Below are positions 57,358 through 64,000 of a DNA stretch of 64,000 nt, one piece after another. The position numbers were made by a program, and so were the translations under genes. The stretch spans positions 1,411,390 to 1,475,389 of the forward strand of contig NZ_JAENHK010000010.1 of assembly GCF_016595215.1 (NCBI RefSeq), written 5' to 3'. How positions within the stretch are numbered: the first letter of the stretch is position 1; each line of letters begins with the position of its first letter. Under the pieces are notes generated by a model, which worked only from the letters and a program-made list of their open reading frames with translations, was not told where the DNA came from and made no database searches. This DNA comes from Chryseobacterium paridis (GTDB lineage: Bacteria > Bacteroidota > Bacteroidia > Flavobacteriales > Weeksellaceae).

Positions 57358-57459
57358 ATGAAACCGGAATTTAAACATACAGCCTTAATTAATAAACAGA
57401 TGATCAACAAAATGATGATGCATTATTGTATGCCTATGTTCCGACATTGCTGTGGTTGA
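57358..57459 (+). CDS. 33-codon Met/Cys-rich leader peptide
   Basis: A short ORF, MKPEFKHTALINKQMINKMM followed by MHYCMPMFRHCCG, beginning about 25 nt after the -7 element. Seven of 33 residues are Met, with three consecutive Met codons at 57412-57420, and three are Cys, two adjacent near the stop. An intrinsic terminator follows 28 nt after the stop codon, then the EamA permease and the methionine importer genes. This is the architecture of a transcription-attenuation leader that would sense Met or Cys supply by ribosome stalling. An alternative pairing partner (antiterminator) for the terminator arm was not found by eye. Confidence 0.6.
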   Translation: MKPEFKHTALINKQMINKMMMHYCMPMFRHCCG

Positions 57460-57487
57460 CCTTACTTTTATAGATATATTATATTCT

Positions 57488-57518
57488 AAAGGCTCTACCA
57501 CGTTGTAGAGCCTTTTTT
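57488..57518 (+). terminator. Intrinsic terminator in the leader, before EamA/metNIQ
   Basis: An 11-bp perfect stem AAAGGCTCTAC / GTAGAGCCTTT (57488-57498 with 57505-57515) with a 6-nt loop and a run of T (57513-57518). It lies between the leader ORF and the permease gene on the same strand. Confidence 0.9.
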
Positions 57519-57549
57519 ATTTACATGAACAACATTAAAAATATATACA

Positions 57550-58551
57550 ATGAGTACTACTCACACTAAAAATAATTGGCTGATCCCCATAGCATTTACC
57601 AATATCTATGTCATCTGGGGAATTACTTTTTTAGCCATTTCATTCGGATTAAAAGGATTTCCTCCTTTTATATTATCAGGTTTCAGATTTTTAATAGCTG
57701 GAATATTAATGCTTGGTTATCTCTTAACCAAAGGAGAAAAAGCCAATTCTCTGATTAACTGGAAAAAAAATGGGATTACCGGAATTCTTATCCTTACGGG
57801 GGGAACAGGACTTGTTGCCTGGGGTGAACAGTATATCACCGCTTCTGAAGCAGCTATAACGATAGCAACCGGCCCTTTCTGGTTCATTGCCATTGATAAA
57901 AAGAACTGGAAATACTATCTTTCAGACAAATTCATTCCGATTGGATTGATCATAGGTTTCATTGGACTTATTCTATTTCTGAAAGGAAGTGTGAATTCAA
58001 ATACCCATCACGTTGTAAGTGGATCTCTGAGGGTTACTGCATTTATTGTTTTAGCAATAAGTTCAATAGCCTGGGTTTTAGGTTCTTTATATTCAAAGAA
58101 AAATCCTTCCAGTCATTCTACACTAATGAATATTGCGCAACAATTAATTATTGCAGGAGTTACCTCTTTTATTATTGCTTTTTTTAGAAATGAATGGAAT
58201 ACTTTTTCTATAATTGCAATTCCAATATCTGCATGGTTGGGTGTGTTATTTTTGATCTTTTTTGGATCAATTATCGCCTATCTTTCATACATTTGGCTAT
58301 TATCTGTAAAACCGGCAGCTTTAGTCAGTACCCACACTTACATCAATCCTATTGTAACTGTGATTGCTGGCTGGATTATTGCTAATCAAACGATCAACGG
58401 AAATCAATTATATGGCTTGTCTGTGATATTAATTGGGGTTCTCCTTACGAATATCACCAAGTATTTTAAACTTTCCAAAAGATCAAAAGTAAAAATAAGA
58501 AGAGCAGTACGGTTGGTAAAAAGAAACAACAGACCTTATCAACCGGTATAA
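57550..58551 (+). CDS. EamA-family (DMT) permease
   Basis: A 333-residue inner-membrane transporter with about ten helices and two EamA repeats (first ITFLAISFGLKGFPPFILSGFRF, second SWLGVLFLIFFGSIIAYLSYIW then IVTVIAGWII). The basic C-terminal tail (KLSKRSKVKIRRAVRLVKRN) is cytoplasmic. Members export or import amino acids and other metabolites. It sits 21 bp before metN, so it probably shares the methionine/sulfur control of that operon; amino acid or thiol export is a guess from context. Confidence 0.88.
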   Translation: MSTTHTKNNWLIPIAFTNIYVIWGITFLAISFGLKGFPPFILSGFRFLIAGILMLGYLLTKGEKANSLINWKKNGITGILILTGGTGLVAWGEQYITASEAAITIATGPFWFIAIDKKNWKYYLSDKFIPIGLIIGFIGLILFLKGSVNSNTHHVVSGSLRVTAFIVLAISSIAWVLGSLYSKKNPSSHSTLMNIAQQLIIAGVTSFIIAFFRNEWNTFSIIAIPISAWLGVLFLIFFGSIIAYLSYIWLLSVKPAALVSTHTYINPIVTVIAGWIIANQTINGNQLYGLSVILIGVLLTNITKYFKLSKRSKVKIRRAVRLVKRNNRPYQPV

Positions 58552-58572
58552 AATAAAAGTAATTAAACTATA

Positions 58573-59601
58573 ATGATAGAAATCAAGAACATTTCAAAAA
58601 CCTTTCATCAAAAGAAACAGTCTTTCAAGGCACTGGATGATGTCAGCCTGAGTATTGAACAGGGAGATATTGTTGGAATCATTGGATTCTCCGGGGCTGG
58701 AAAAAGTACATTAATACGAACAGTCAATTTATTAGAAAGGCCTGATAAGGGACAGATTATCATCAATGGAAAAGATTTCGTCCAATTAAAATCCAAGGAA
58801 CTTGCCAGAGAACGTAAAAAGATTGGAATGATCTTCCAACATTTCAATTTACTCTCTTCAAGAACTGTTTTTGATAATGTAGCACTACCATTAGAGCTGG
58901 ATCATGTAGGTTCATCAGAAATCAAAAGAAAAGTAAATGAATTATTGAAAATTGTAGGTCTGGAAGATAAAGCCAATGATTATCCAAAAAGCCTTTCAGG
59001 AGGTCAAAAACAAAGGGTAGCTATTGCCAGGGCTCTAGCCAATGATCCATATCTCCTTCTTTGTGATGAGGCTACCAGTGCATTAGATCCAGCTACTACA
59101 CAATCTATCCTGCAATTATTGCGTGATATTAATCAACGATTAGGAATTACTATTTTATTGATTACTCACGAAATGGATGTTATTAAAGCAATCTGTAATC
59201 ACGTGGCTGTCATTGATAAAGGAAAACTCCTTACCAAAGGTACATTACAGGAAATTATTTCGGATAAAGAACATCCGGTTATTAAACAATTTATAAACCC
59301 AGGCGTCATGACGATCCCTCAAGAGCTTAATAAAAAGCTACAGAAAGAGCCCAAAGATGGCTTATTCCCGCTGGTGGAAATAGAACTTAATGAAAACATT
59401 ACAGTTGAAACACTACTGTCAAAAATACACGATGAATATAAAATCCCCTATAAACTGTTGAAAGCGGATGTAGAGTATTTAGGAGATTCCAATTTTGGAA
59501 AATTACTTCTACAGTTAAAGGGTGAAGCTGAAGAAAATCAAAAGGCAATCTATTATTTTAATCAAAACAAAATTCAAAATACAGTAAAAGGTTATGCTTA
59601 G
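58573..59601 (+). CDS. metN: Methionine ABC transporter ATP-binding protein MetN
   Basis: A 342-residue ATPase of the MetNIQ importer for methionine. Walker A GFSGAGKST, Q-loop MIFQHFNLL, signature LSGGQKQR, Walker B LLLCDEATSALD and the switch His (LLITHEMD) are all present. The C-terminal NIL domain (about residues 260-335, FPLVEIELNENITVETLLSK) is the methionine-sensing regulatory domain of this subfamily. It overlaps metI by 8 bp. Confidence 0.95.
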   Translation: MIEIKNISKTFHQKKQSFKALDDVSLSIEQGDIVGIIGFSGAGKSTLIRTVNLLERPDKGQIIINGKDFVQLKSKELARERKKIGMIFQHFNLLSSRTVFDNVALPLELDHVGSSEIKRKVNELLKIVGLEDKANDYPKSLSGGQKQRVAIARALANDPYLLLCDEATSALDPATTQSILQLLRDINQRLGITILLITHEMDVIKAICNHVAVIDKGKLLTKGTLQEIISDKEHPVIKQFINPGVMTIPQELNKKLQKEPKDGLFPLVEIELNENITVETLLSKIHDEYKIPYKLLKADVEYLGDSNFGKLLLQLKGEAEENQKAIYYFNQNKIQNTVKGYA

Positions 59602-60250
59602 TGATACAGTAATCTCTCTTTTATCAAAGGGAATTTGGGAAACAGTTTATATGACATTTGTTTCCGGATTTTTTGGTTTTGTTTTAGGACTTCCGGTAGG
59701 TATTCTTTTATTTCTGACCAGAAAAGGACAGCTTTTAGAGAATACAATTTACAATAGAATTCTATCCATTCTCGTGAATATCTTCCGTTCCATTCCATTC
59801 ATTATTTTGATTGTATGGATGATCCCTTTTACAAGGGCTTTGGTTGGAACTTCTATTGGTGTTAATGCTGCTTTAGTTCCTTTGAGTATTGGGGCCGCTC
59901 CTTTTATTGCCAGATTGGTTGAAAACAGCCTGTTGGAAATTCCTCATGGACTTATTGAAACAGCAAGAGCATTAGGAGCAACTCCATTGCAGATCATTAA
60001 AAAAGTTTTGTTGCCAGAAGCACTTCCTTCTTTGATCAACAATGCAACCATTACATTGATCACATTGGTTGGTTACTCAGCAATGGGAGGAGCTGTTGGT
60101 GCTGGTGGATTGGGACAAATCGGTTATCAGTATGGATACATCGGTTATGATGCTGTAATCATGAACCTTGTTTTAGGGCTTTTGGTCGCTTTGGTTTTTA
60201 TCATCCAGTTCTCTGGAGATCGATTGGCTAAAAGATTTGATCATCGATAA
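59594..60250 (+). CDS. metI: Methionine ABC transporter permease MetI
   Basis: A 218-residue permease with about five helices and the EAA-type coupling motif (LIETARALGATPLQIIKKVLLPEALPSL). SMGGAVGAGGLGQIGYQYGY-like sequence near the C terminus is typical of MetI. It overlaps metN by 8 bp. The metQ gene follows after 312 bp occupied by a tandem duplication. Confidence 0.94.
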   Translation: MLSDTVISLLSKGIWETVYMTFVSGFFGFVLGLPVGILLFLTRKGQLLENTIYNRILSILVNIFRSIPFIILIVWMIPFTRALVGTSIGVNAALVPLSIGAAPFIARLVENSLLEIPHGLIETARALGATPLQIIKKVLLPEALPSLINNATITLITLVGYSAMGGAVGAGGLGQIGYQYGYIGYDAVIMNLVLGLLVALVFIIQFSGDRLAKRFDHR

Positions 60251-60540
60251 AAAGTTGGAGAGTCTTGTTGAAGAGTGTGGGTTTGAGAGTATGAGTGTTT
60301 GAGCGTATATGAGTTCAATTTGGCCGACAATCGCAATATATTCAACATAAATAAGCGATTTTGCAGTTTCGCGATTCAGCGATTCAGCGATTCAGCCTTT
60401 AAAAAGTTGGAGAGTTTGAGCGTATAAGCGTTGAAGCGTATATAAGTTCAATTTGGCCGACAATAGCAATATATTCAACAAAATTCAGCAATTTTGCACT
60501 TTCGCGATTTAGCAATTTTGCAATTCAGTGATTTCGCCTT
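60249..60540 (+). repeat. Diverged tandem duplication (~150 bp unit) between metI and metQ
   Basis: Both units open AAAAAGTTGGAGAG (60249 and 60401, 152 bp apart), share GTTCAATTTGGCCGACAAT and CAATATATTCAACA, and close with a GCGATTCAG-rich stretch ending CCTT. The first unit carries three consecutive GCGATTCA words. The duplication fills nearly all of the gap before metQ. Confidence 0.75.
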
Positions 60541-60562
60541 AAAAAAATAAATAATGTATATA

Positions 60563-61372
60563 ATGAAAAAAGCAAAAATTCTAGGATTATTAGCAGCGGG
60601 TTTGTTAGTATTCAATGCCTGTAATTCATCAAAGAAGGATGATCCTAATTATATCAAAGTGGGAATAACAGCAGGGCCTGAACAAGAAATTGCTGAAACC
60701 GCTAAAAAAGTAGCCAAAGAAAAATATAATCTTGAAGTAGAATTGGTAGCTTTTAATGATTATGTTGTTCCTAATGAAGCATTGAATAATGGGGATATTG
60801 ATGCGAATGCATTTCAGCATGCTCCTTATCTCAACGAGCAATCCAAACAAAGAGGTTATAAATTAGCTGTAGTTGGTAATACTTTTCTATATCCTATCGT
60901 AGCCTACTCAAAAAAGATCAAAAATATCAGCCAACTTCAAAATGGAAGCACAGTTGTTATTCCTAATGATCCTACAAACGGAGGTCGTTCACTTCTTCTT
61001 TTACAGAAGACTGGTTTATTAAAACTAAAAGACGGGATCGGTTTATTACCAAAAGTCACTGATATTGTGAGTAACCCAAAGCAATTGAAAATCGTTGAAA
61101 TAGAAGCTCCTCAATTACCAAGAGTTTTGGATGATAAGGAAGTCGTTATTGCGATCATTAACAATAATTTTGCAGCTCAAGCTGGATTAGATGAAGAAAA
61201 ATTTGGAATTTTTAAAGAAGATAAAGATTCTCCATATGTTAATCTTGTTGTTGCAAGACAAGACAATAAAGATGCAGAAAAAGTGAAAAATTTTGTAAAA
61301 GCTTATCAGTCCGATGAAGTATTAAAGAAAGCTCAATCTATTTTCAAAGGTGGAGTTGTAAAAGGATGGTAA
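60563..61372 (+). CDS. metQ: Methionine-binding lipoprotein MetQ (NlpA family)
   Basis: A 269-residue substrate-binding lipoprotein for the MetNI importer. The signal (MKKAKILGLLAAGLLVFNAC) ends in a lipobox with lipidated Cys20. The mature part matches NlpA/MetQ (IKVGITAGPEQEIAETAKKV, NGDIDANAFQHAPYLN, NDPTNGGRSLLLLQ, VVAIINNNFAAQAG variant). A second ATG three codons upstream (60554, MYIMKKAK) is in frame; 60563 begins the normal signal. A terminator follows the gene. Confidence 0.94.
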   Translation: MKKAKILGLLAAGLLVFNACNSSKKDDPNYIKVGITAGPEQEIAETAKKVAKEKYNLEVELVAFNDYVVPNEALNNGDIDANAFQHAPYLNEQSKQRGYKLAVVGNTFLYPIVAYSKKIKNISQLQNGSTVVIPNDPTNGGRSLLLLQKTGLLKLKDGIGLLPKVTDIVSNPKQLKIVEIEAPQLPRVLDDKEVVIAIINNNFAAQAGLDEEKFGIFKEDKDSPYVNLVVARQDNKDAEKVKNFVKAYQSDEVLKKAQSIFKGGVVKGW

Positions 61373-61392
61373 ATTCTAACATATAACAATAG

Positions 61393-61434
61393 AGCAGTGT
61401 AACAATATAACAACTATTGAAACACTGCTTTTTT
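61393..61434 (+). terminator. Intrinsic terminator after metQ
   Basis: AGCAGTGT (61393-61400) pairs with ACACTGCT (61422-61429) across a 21-nt loop, followed by a T run to 61434. Confidence 0.75.
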
Positions 61435-61631
61435 ATTTTACCAACTTCATTCTCACCTATTCTTCTTTCTTTCAGTGATTATTTAGAGTAGAAAAATTCA
61501 ATAGGAAATCTTTCAAAATAATTAATCTTAATAATTAAAAATTTTCAATTTTTAATTTCAAAACATTCCCCTCCTTTCTCCCTTCACAACAGCAAATTTC
61601 AAACGTAACGATTACGGATTTTTAATCCTGA
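61435..61631. other. Intergenic region between metQ terminator and the GH3 promoter
   Basis: AT-rich, with a self-complementary stretch near 61520-61560 (AATTAATCTTAATAATT and AAAATTTTCAATTTT). No gene or repeat family seen. Confidence 0.5.
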
Positions 61632-61649
61632 ATGGTTATATATAACCAT
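61632..61649. promoter_or_regulatory. Perfect 18-bp palindrome upstream of the GH3 gene
   Basis: ATGGTTATATATAACCAT, a perfect palindrome 28 bp ahead of the -33 TTG. It has the size and position of an activator or repressor binding site. Confidence 0.65.
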
Positions 61650-61665
61650 TTTGTTGAAAAAATAC

Positions 61666-61706
61666 ATTATCTCAATTTGAGATAATAAATAAATTTCCTA
61701 TTTTTG
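61666..61706 (+). promoter_or_regulatory. Promoter of the GH3 gene with an overlapping inverted repeat
   Basis: TTG (61677-61679), 19 nt, then TATTTTTG (61699-61706) gives a textbook Bacteroidota promoter. The TTG lies inside the perfect 10-bp inverted repeat ATTATCTCAA / TTGAGATAAT (61666-61686, 1-nt centre), so a regulator bound there would compete with sigma factor. Confidence 0.8.
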
Positions 61707-61729
61707 TTACGAATCAAAAAAAGGTTTTT

Positions 61730-63991
61730 ATGCTAAAGAAAACTGCCATAGTAAGTTTATTCACACTCATTTCAATTTCTTCAATGGCTCAAAATACTAC
61801 CCTTCCGGTCTATTTAGACGAAACAAAACCTGTTGAACAGCGTGTTCAGGATGCTCTTTCCAGAATGACACTGGAAGAAAAGGTGGCAATGCTTCATGCA
61901 CAGTCCAAATTCAGTTCACCGGGTGTTCCAAGATTGGGAATTCCTGAATTCTGGACTACTGACGGACCTCACGGAGTACGCCCTGAAGTAATGTGGGACG
62001 AATGGAACCAGGCAGGCTGGACCAATGATTCTATTATTGCTTATCCGGCTTTAACTGCCTTATCTGCGACATGGAATAAAAAGATGTCATGGAACTACGG
62101 TAAAGCTTTAGGAGAAGAAGCCCGTTACAGAAAGAAAGACATTCTTCTGGGACCTGGAGTAAATATTTATAGGACTCCATTGAATGGTAGGAACTTTGAA
62201 TATATGGGGGAAGATCCTTATCTGACTTCTAAAATGGTAGTTCCTTATATTCAGGGAGTACAATCCAATGGAGTGGCAACCAGTGTAAAGCATTTTGCTC
62301 TGAACAATCAGGAAATGTTCCGTCATACCAGCAATGTGACCGTAGATGACAGGACTTTATATGAGATCTACTTACCTGCATTTAAAGCAGCAGTAACAGA
62401 AGGTGGTTCATGGACGATCATGGGCGCTTATGACATGTATAAAAATCAATACGCAAGCCAGAACCAATATCTTTTAAATGACATTCTAAAAGGAGAATGG
62501 AAATACAAGGGTGTAGTCGTTTCAGACTGGGGAGCAGTAAACAATACAGAGCAAGCTATCCATAATGGATTGGACCTTGAATTTGGAAGCTGGACCAACG
62601 GTTTATCTGCAGGAACGAAGAATGCATACGACAACTATTATTTAGCAAAACCTTATCTGGATCTTATTAAATCCGGAAAAGTAGGAACTAAAGAGCTGGA
62701 TGATAAAGTAACCAGACTATTAAACCTGGCTTATAAAACAACAATGAACCGAAATAAACCTTTCGGAAACATTGCTTCTGCCGAACATCAGGCCGTGGCA
62801 AAAGAAATAGGTGAAGAAGGAATTGTTTTACTGAAAAATCAAGGAAATATATTACCTATCGACATCAACAAGACCAAAAAAATTGCTGTTATCGGTGAGA
62901 ACGCGATCAAGATCATGACCGTTGGAGGAGGCTCATCTTCATTAAAAGTGAAATATGAAACACTTCCTTTAGATGGAATCAAAAAAAGATTCGGAAAGCA
63001 AGCTGATGTACAGTATGCAAGAGGATATGTAGGAGATATTGGTGGTGAGTATAATGGAGTAAAATCAGGACAGGATCTGAAAGATACCCGCTCTGAAGCT
63101 GAATTGATCAATGAAGCTGTAGAGCTTGCCAAGAAATCTGATTTCGTAATCTTTGTTGGAGGATTAAATAAAAGTGATTTCCAGGACAGCGAAGGAAATG
63201 ATCGTAAAAGTTATGGCCTTCCATATAATCAGGATCATGTAATTTCTGCATTGGCAAAAGCCAATAAAAATCTTGCTGTTGTTTTGGTATCAGGAAATGC
63301 AGTAGCAATGCCTTGGATCAAAGAAGTACCATCAATTGTTCAATCCTGGTATTTAGGTTCTGAAGCAGGGAATTCTATCGCCTCTATTTTAGCAGGAGAT
63401 GCTAATCCTTCAGGAAAACTGCCTTTCACATTCCCAGTTAAACTGGAAGATAACTCAGCACATCAATTAGGAGAATACCCAGGTCAAAAAGATCAATTGG
63501 CTGCCGGAAAAGGAAAAGATCAAAAGAACCCAATCAACATTACATATAACGAAGGAATTTTTGTAGGATACCGTTGGCATGATACAAAAAACATCAAACC
63601 TTTATTCAGCTTCGGACATGGATTAAGCTATACCACTTTTGAATTTGGAAAAGCAAAAGCGGATAAAACAACGATGTCTCAGGATGACAAAATTACCTTT
63701 ACAGTAACTGTAAAAAATACAGGAACTAAGGCTGGTGCTGAGGTAGCGCAATTGTATATCAGTGATCCTAAATCGTCTGTTCCTCGTCCTGCAAAAGAAT
63801 TGAAAGGTTTTGAAAAAGTATTTTTAAATCCTGGAGAACAGAAAGAAGTTAGCTTTACGATCGATAAAACAGCTCTAAGCTATTTCGATGCTAATAAACA
63901 TGATTGGGTAGCTGAGCCTGGAGATTTCGAAGCATTGATCGGAAACTCTTCAGATGCTATTAAAACGAAAGTGAAATTCATTCTAAAGTAG
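61730..63991 (+). CDS. Glycoside hydrolase family 3 beta-glucosidase (BglX-like), secreted
   Basis: A 753-residue exo-acting glycosidase releasing terminal beta-linked glucose or related sugars. It has a signal peptide (MLKKTAIVSLFTLISISSMAQ), the GH3 TIM barrel with nucleophile D266 (GVVVSDWGA), RNFEYMGEDPYL and TSVKHFALNNQE substrate loops, the second alpha/beta domain (IAVIGENAIKIMTVGGGSS), and a C-terminal FN3-like domain (FTVTVKNTGTKAGAEVAQLY). Gene and domains are complete, ending 9 bases before the window edge. Probably periplasmic. Confidence 0.95.
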   Translation: MLKKTAIVSLFTLISISSMAQNTTLPVYLDETKPVEQRVQDALSRMTLEEKVAMLHAQSKFSSPGVPRLGIPEFWTTDGPHGVRPEVMWDEWNQAGWTNDSIIAYPALTALSATWNKKMSWNYGKALGEEARYRKKDILLGPGVNIYRTPLNGRNFEYMGEDPYLTSKMVVPYIQGVQSNGVATSVKHFALNNQEMFRHTSNVTVDDRTLYEIYLPAFKAAVTEGGSWTIMGAYDMYKNQYASQNQYLLNDILKGEWKYKGVVVSDWGAVNNTEQAIHNGLDLEFGSWTNGLSAGTKNAYDNYYLAKPYLDLIKSGKVGTKELDDKVTRLLNLAYKTTMNRNKPFGNIASAEHQAVAKEIGEEGIVLLKNQGNILPIDINKTKKIAVIGENAIKIMTVGGGSSSLKVKYETLPLDGIKKRFGKQADVQYARGYVGDIGGEYNGVKSGQDLKDTRSEAELINEAVELAKKSDFVIFVGGLNKSDFQDSEGNDRKSYGLPYNQDHVISALAKANKNLAVVLVSGNAVAMPWIKEVPSIVQSWYLGSEAGNSIASILAGDANPSGKLPFTFPVKLEDNSAHQLGEYPGQKDQLAAGKGKDQKNPINITYNEGIFVGYRWHDTKNIKPLFSFGHGLSYTTFEFGKAKADKTTMSQDDKITFTVTVKNTGTKAGAEVAQLYISDPKSSVPRPAKELKGFEKVFLNPGEQKEVSFTIDKTALSYFDANKHDWVAEPGDFEALIGNSSDAIKTKVKFILK

Positions 63992-64000
63992 ATATTTTTT

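Noticed and set aside
57460..57550. SAM riboswitch before the methionine importer
   Set aside because: The leader is short, occupied by the small ORF and one terminator, and shows no multi-helix riboswitch core.
60361..60400. GCGATTCA words as a CRISPR-like or iteron array
   Set aside because: Only three direct 8-bp words with no spacers, inside a diverged tandem duplication; no cas or replication gene nearby.

Overview
The window looks like chromosome of a Flavobacteriia member of Bacteroidota, most likely Chryseobacterium or a close relative (inference). The evidence is low G+C, the Bacteroidota -7 promoter element TAnnTTTG ahead of many genes, few Shine-Dalgarno sites, and family types such as a fused alpha/beta ketoacid dehydrogenase E1, LytS/LytTR pairs, M61 and S9 peptidases, and a GH109 enzyme recalled to be very close to the Elizabethkingia alpha-N-acetylgalactosaminidase. 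No tRNA, rRNA, CRISPR array, integrase, transposase, capsid or terminase gene was seen.

Layout. 1-8.0 kb, mostly minus strand: housekeeping genes (E1 component, polyprenyl diphosphate synthase, a sterol-desaturase-family enzyme, rlmN, queA). 8.1-11.7 kb, plus: AIM24 protein, M61 peptidase, serine hydrolase. 11.75-15.1 kb, plus: three overlapping genes (GH109 glycosidase, sugar nucleotidyltransferase, anomeric sugar kinase) that read as a salvage route from alpha-GalNAc-type sugars to a nucleotide sugar. 15.1-20.2 kb: deoxyinosine glycosylase, S9 peptidase, small membrane proteins, and about 1 kb packed with dispersed palindromic repeats. 20.2-25.0 kb: a LacI regulator divergent from a polyol dehydrogenase, sugar MFS porter and outer-membrane barrel, with two identical palindromic operators between. 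25.2-31.6 kb: thioesterase, topB, a LytS/LytTR pair, a second sterol-desaturase paralogue and a GNAT protein.

31.8-55.3 kb is the unusual part: ten minus-strand genes, mostly separated by 2-11 bp. In transcription order they are an M15 endolysin-like peptidase, a 725-residue unknown, three AT-rich unknowns (634, 380 and 207 aa), two giant proteins (2304 and 2059 aa), two paralogous fibre-like proteins (486 and 485 aa) and a short fibre-like protein (177 aa). None has a visible signal peptide, and no phage head, sheath, tube or baseplate gene accompanies them. Upstream lie two copies of one promoter/operator module with identical geometry. The function is unknown; an export- or lysis-released fibre or particle system, or an accessory locus for an injection apparatus encoded elsewhere, are hypotheses.

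55.6-64 kb: a secreted protein of unknown function, then an EamA permease and a MetN-MetI-MetQ methionine importer. These are preceded by an inverted repeat over a promoter, a 33-codon Met/Cys-rich leader ORF and an intrinsic terminator, which looks like an attenuation or sulfur-responsive arrangement. The window ends with a complete GH3 beta-glucosidase whose promoter carries two palindromes.
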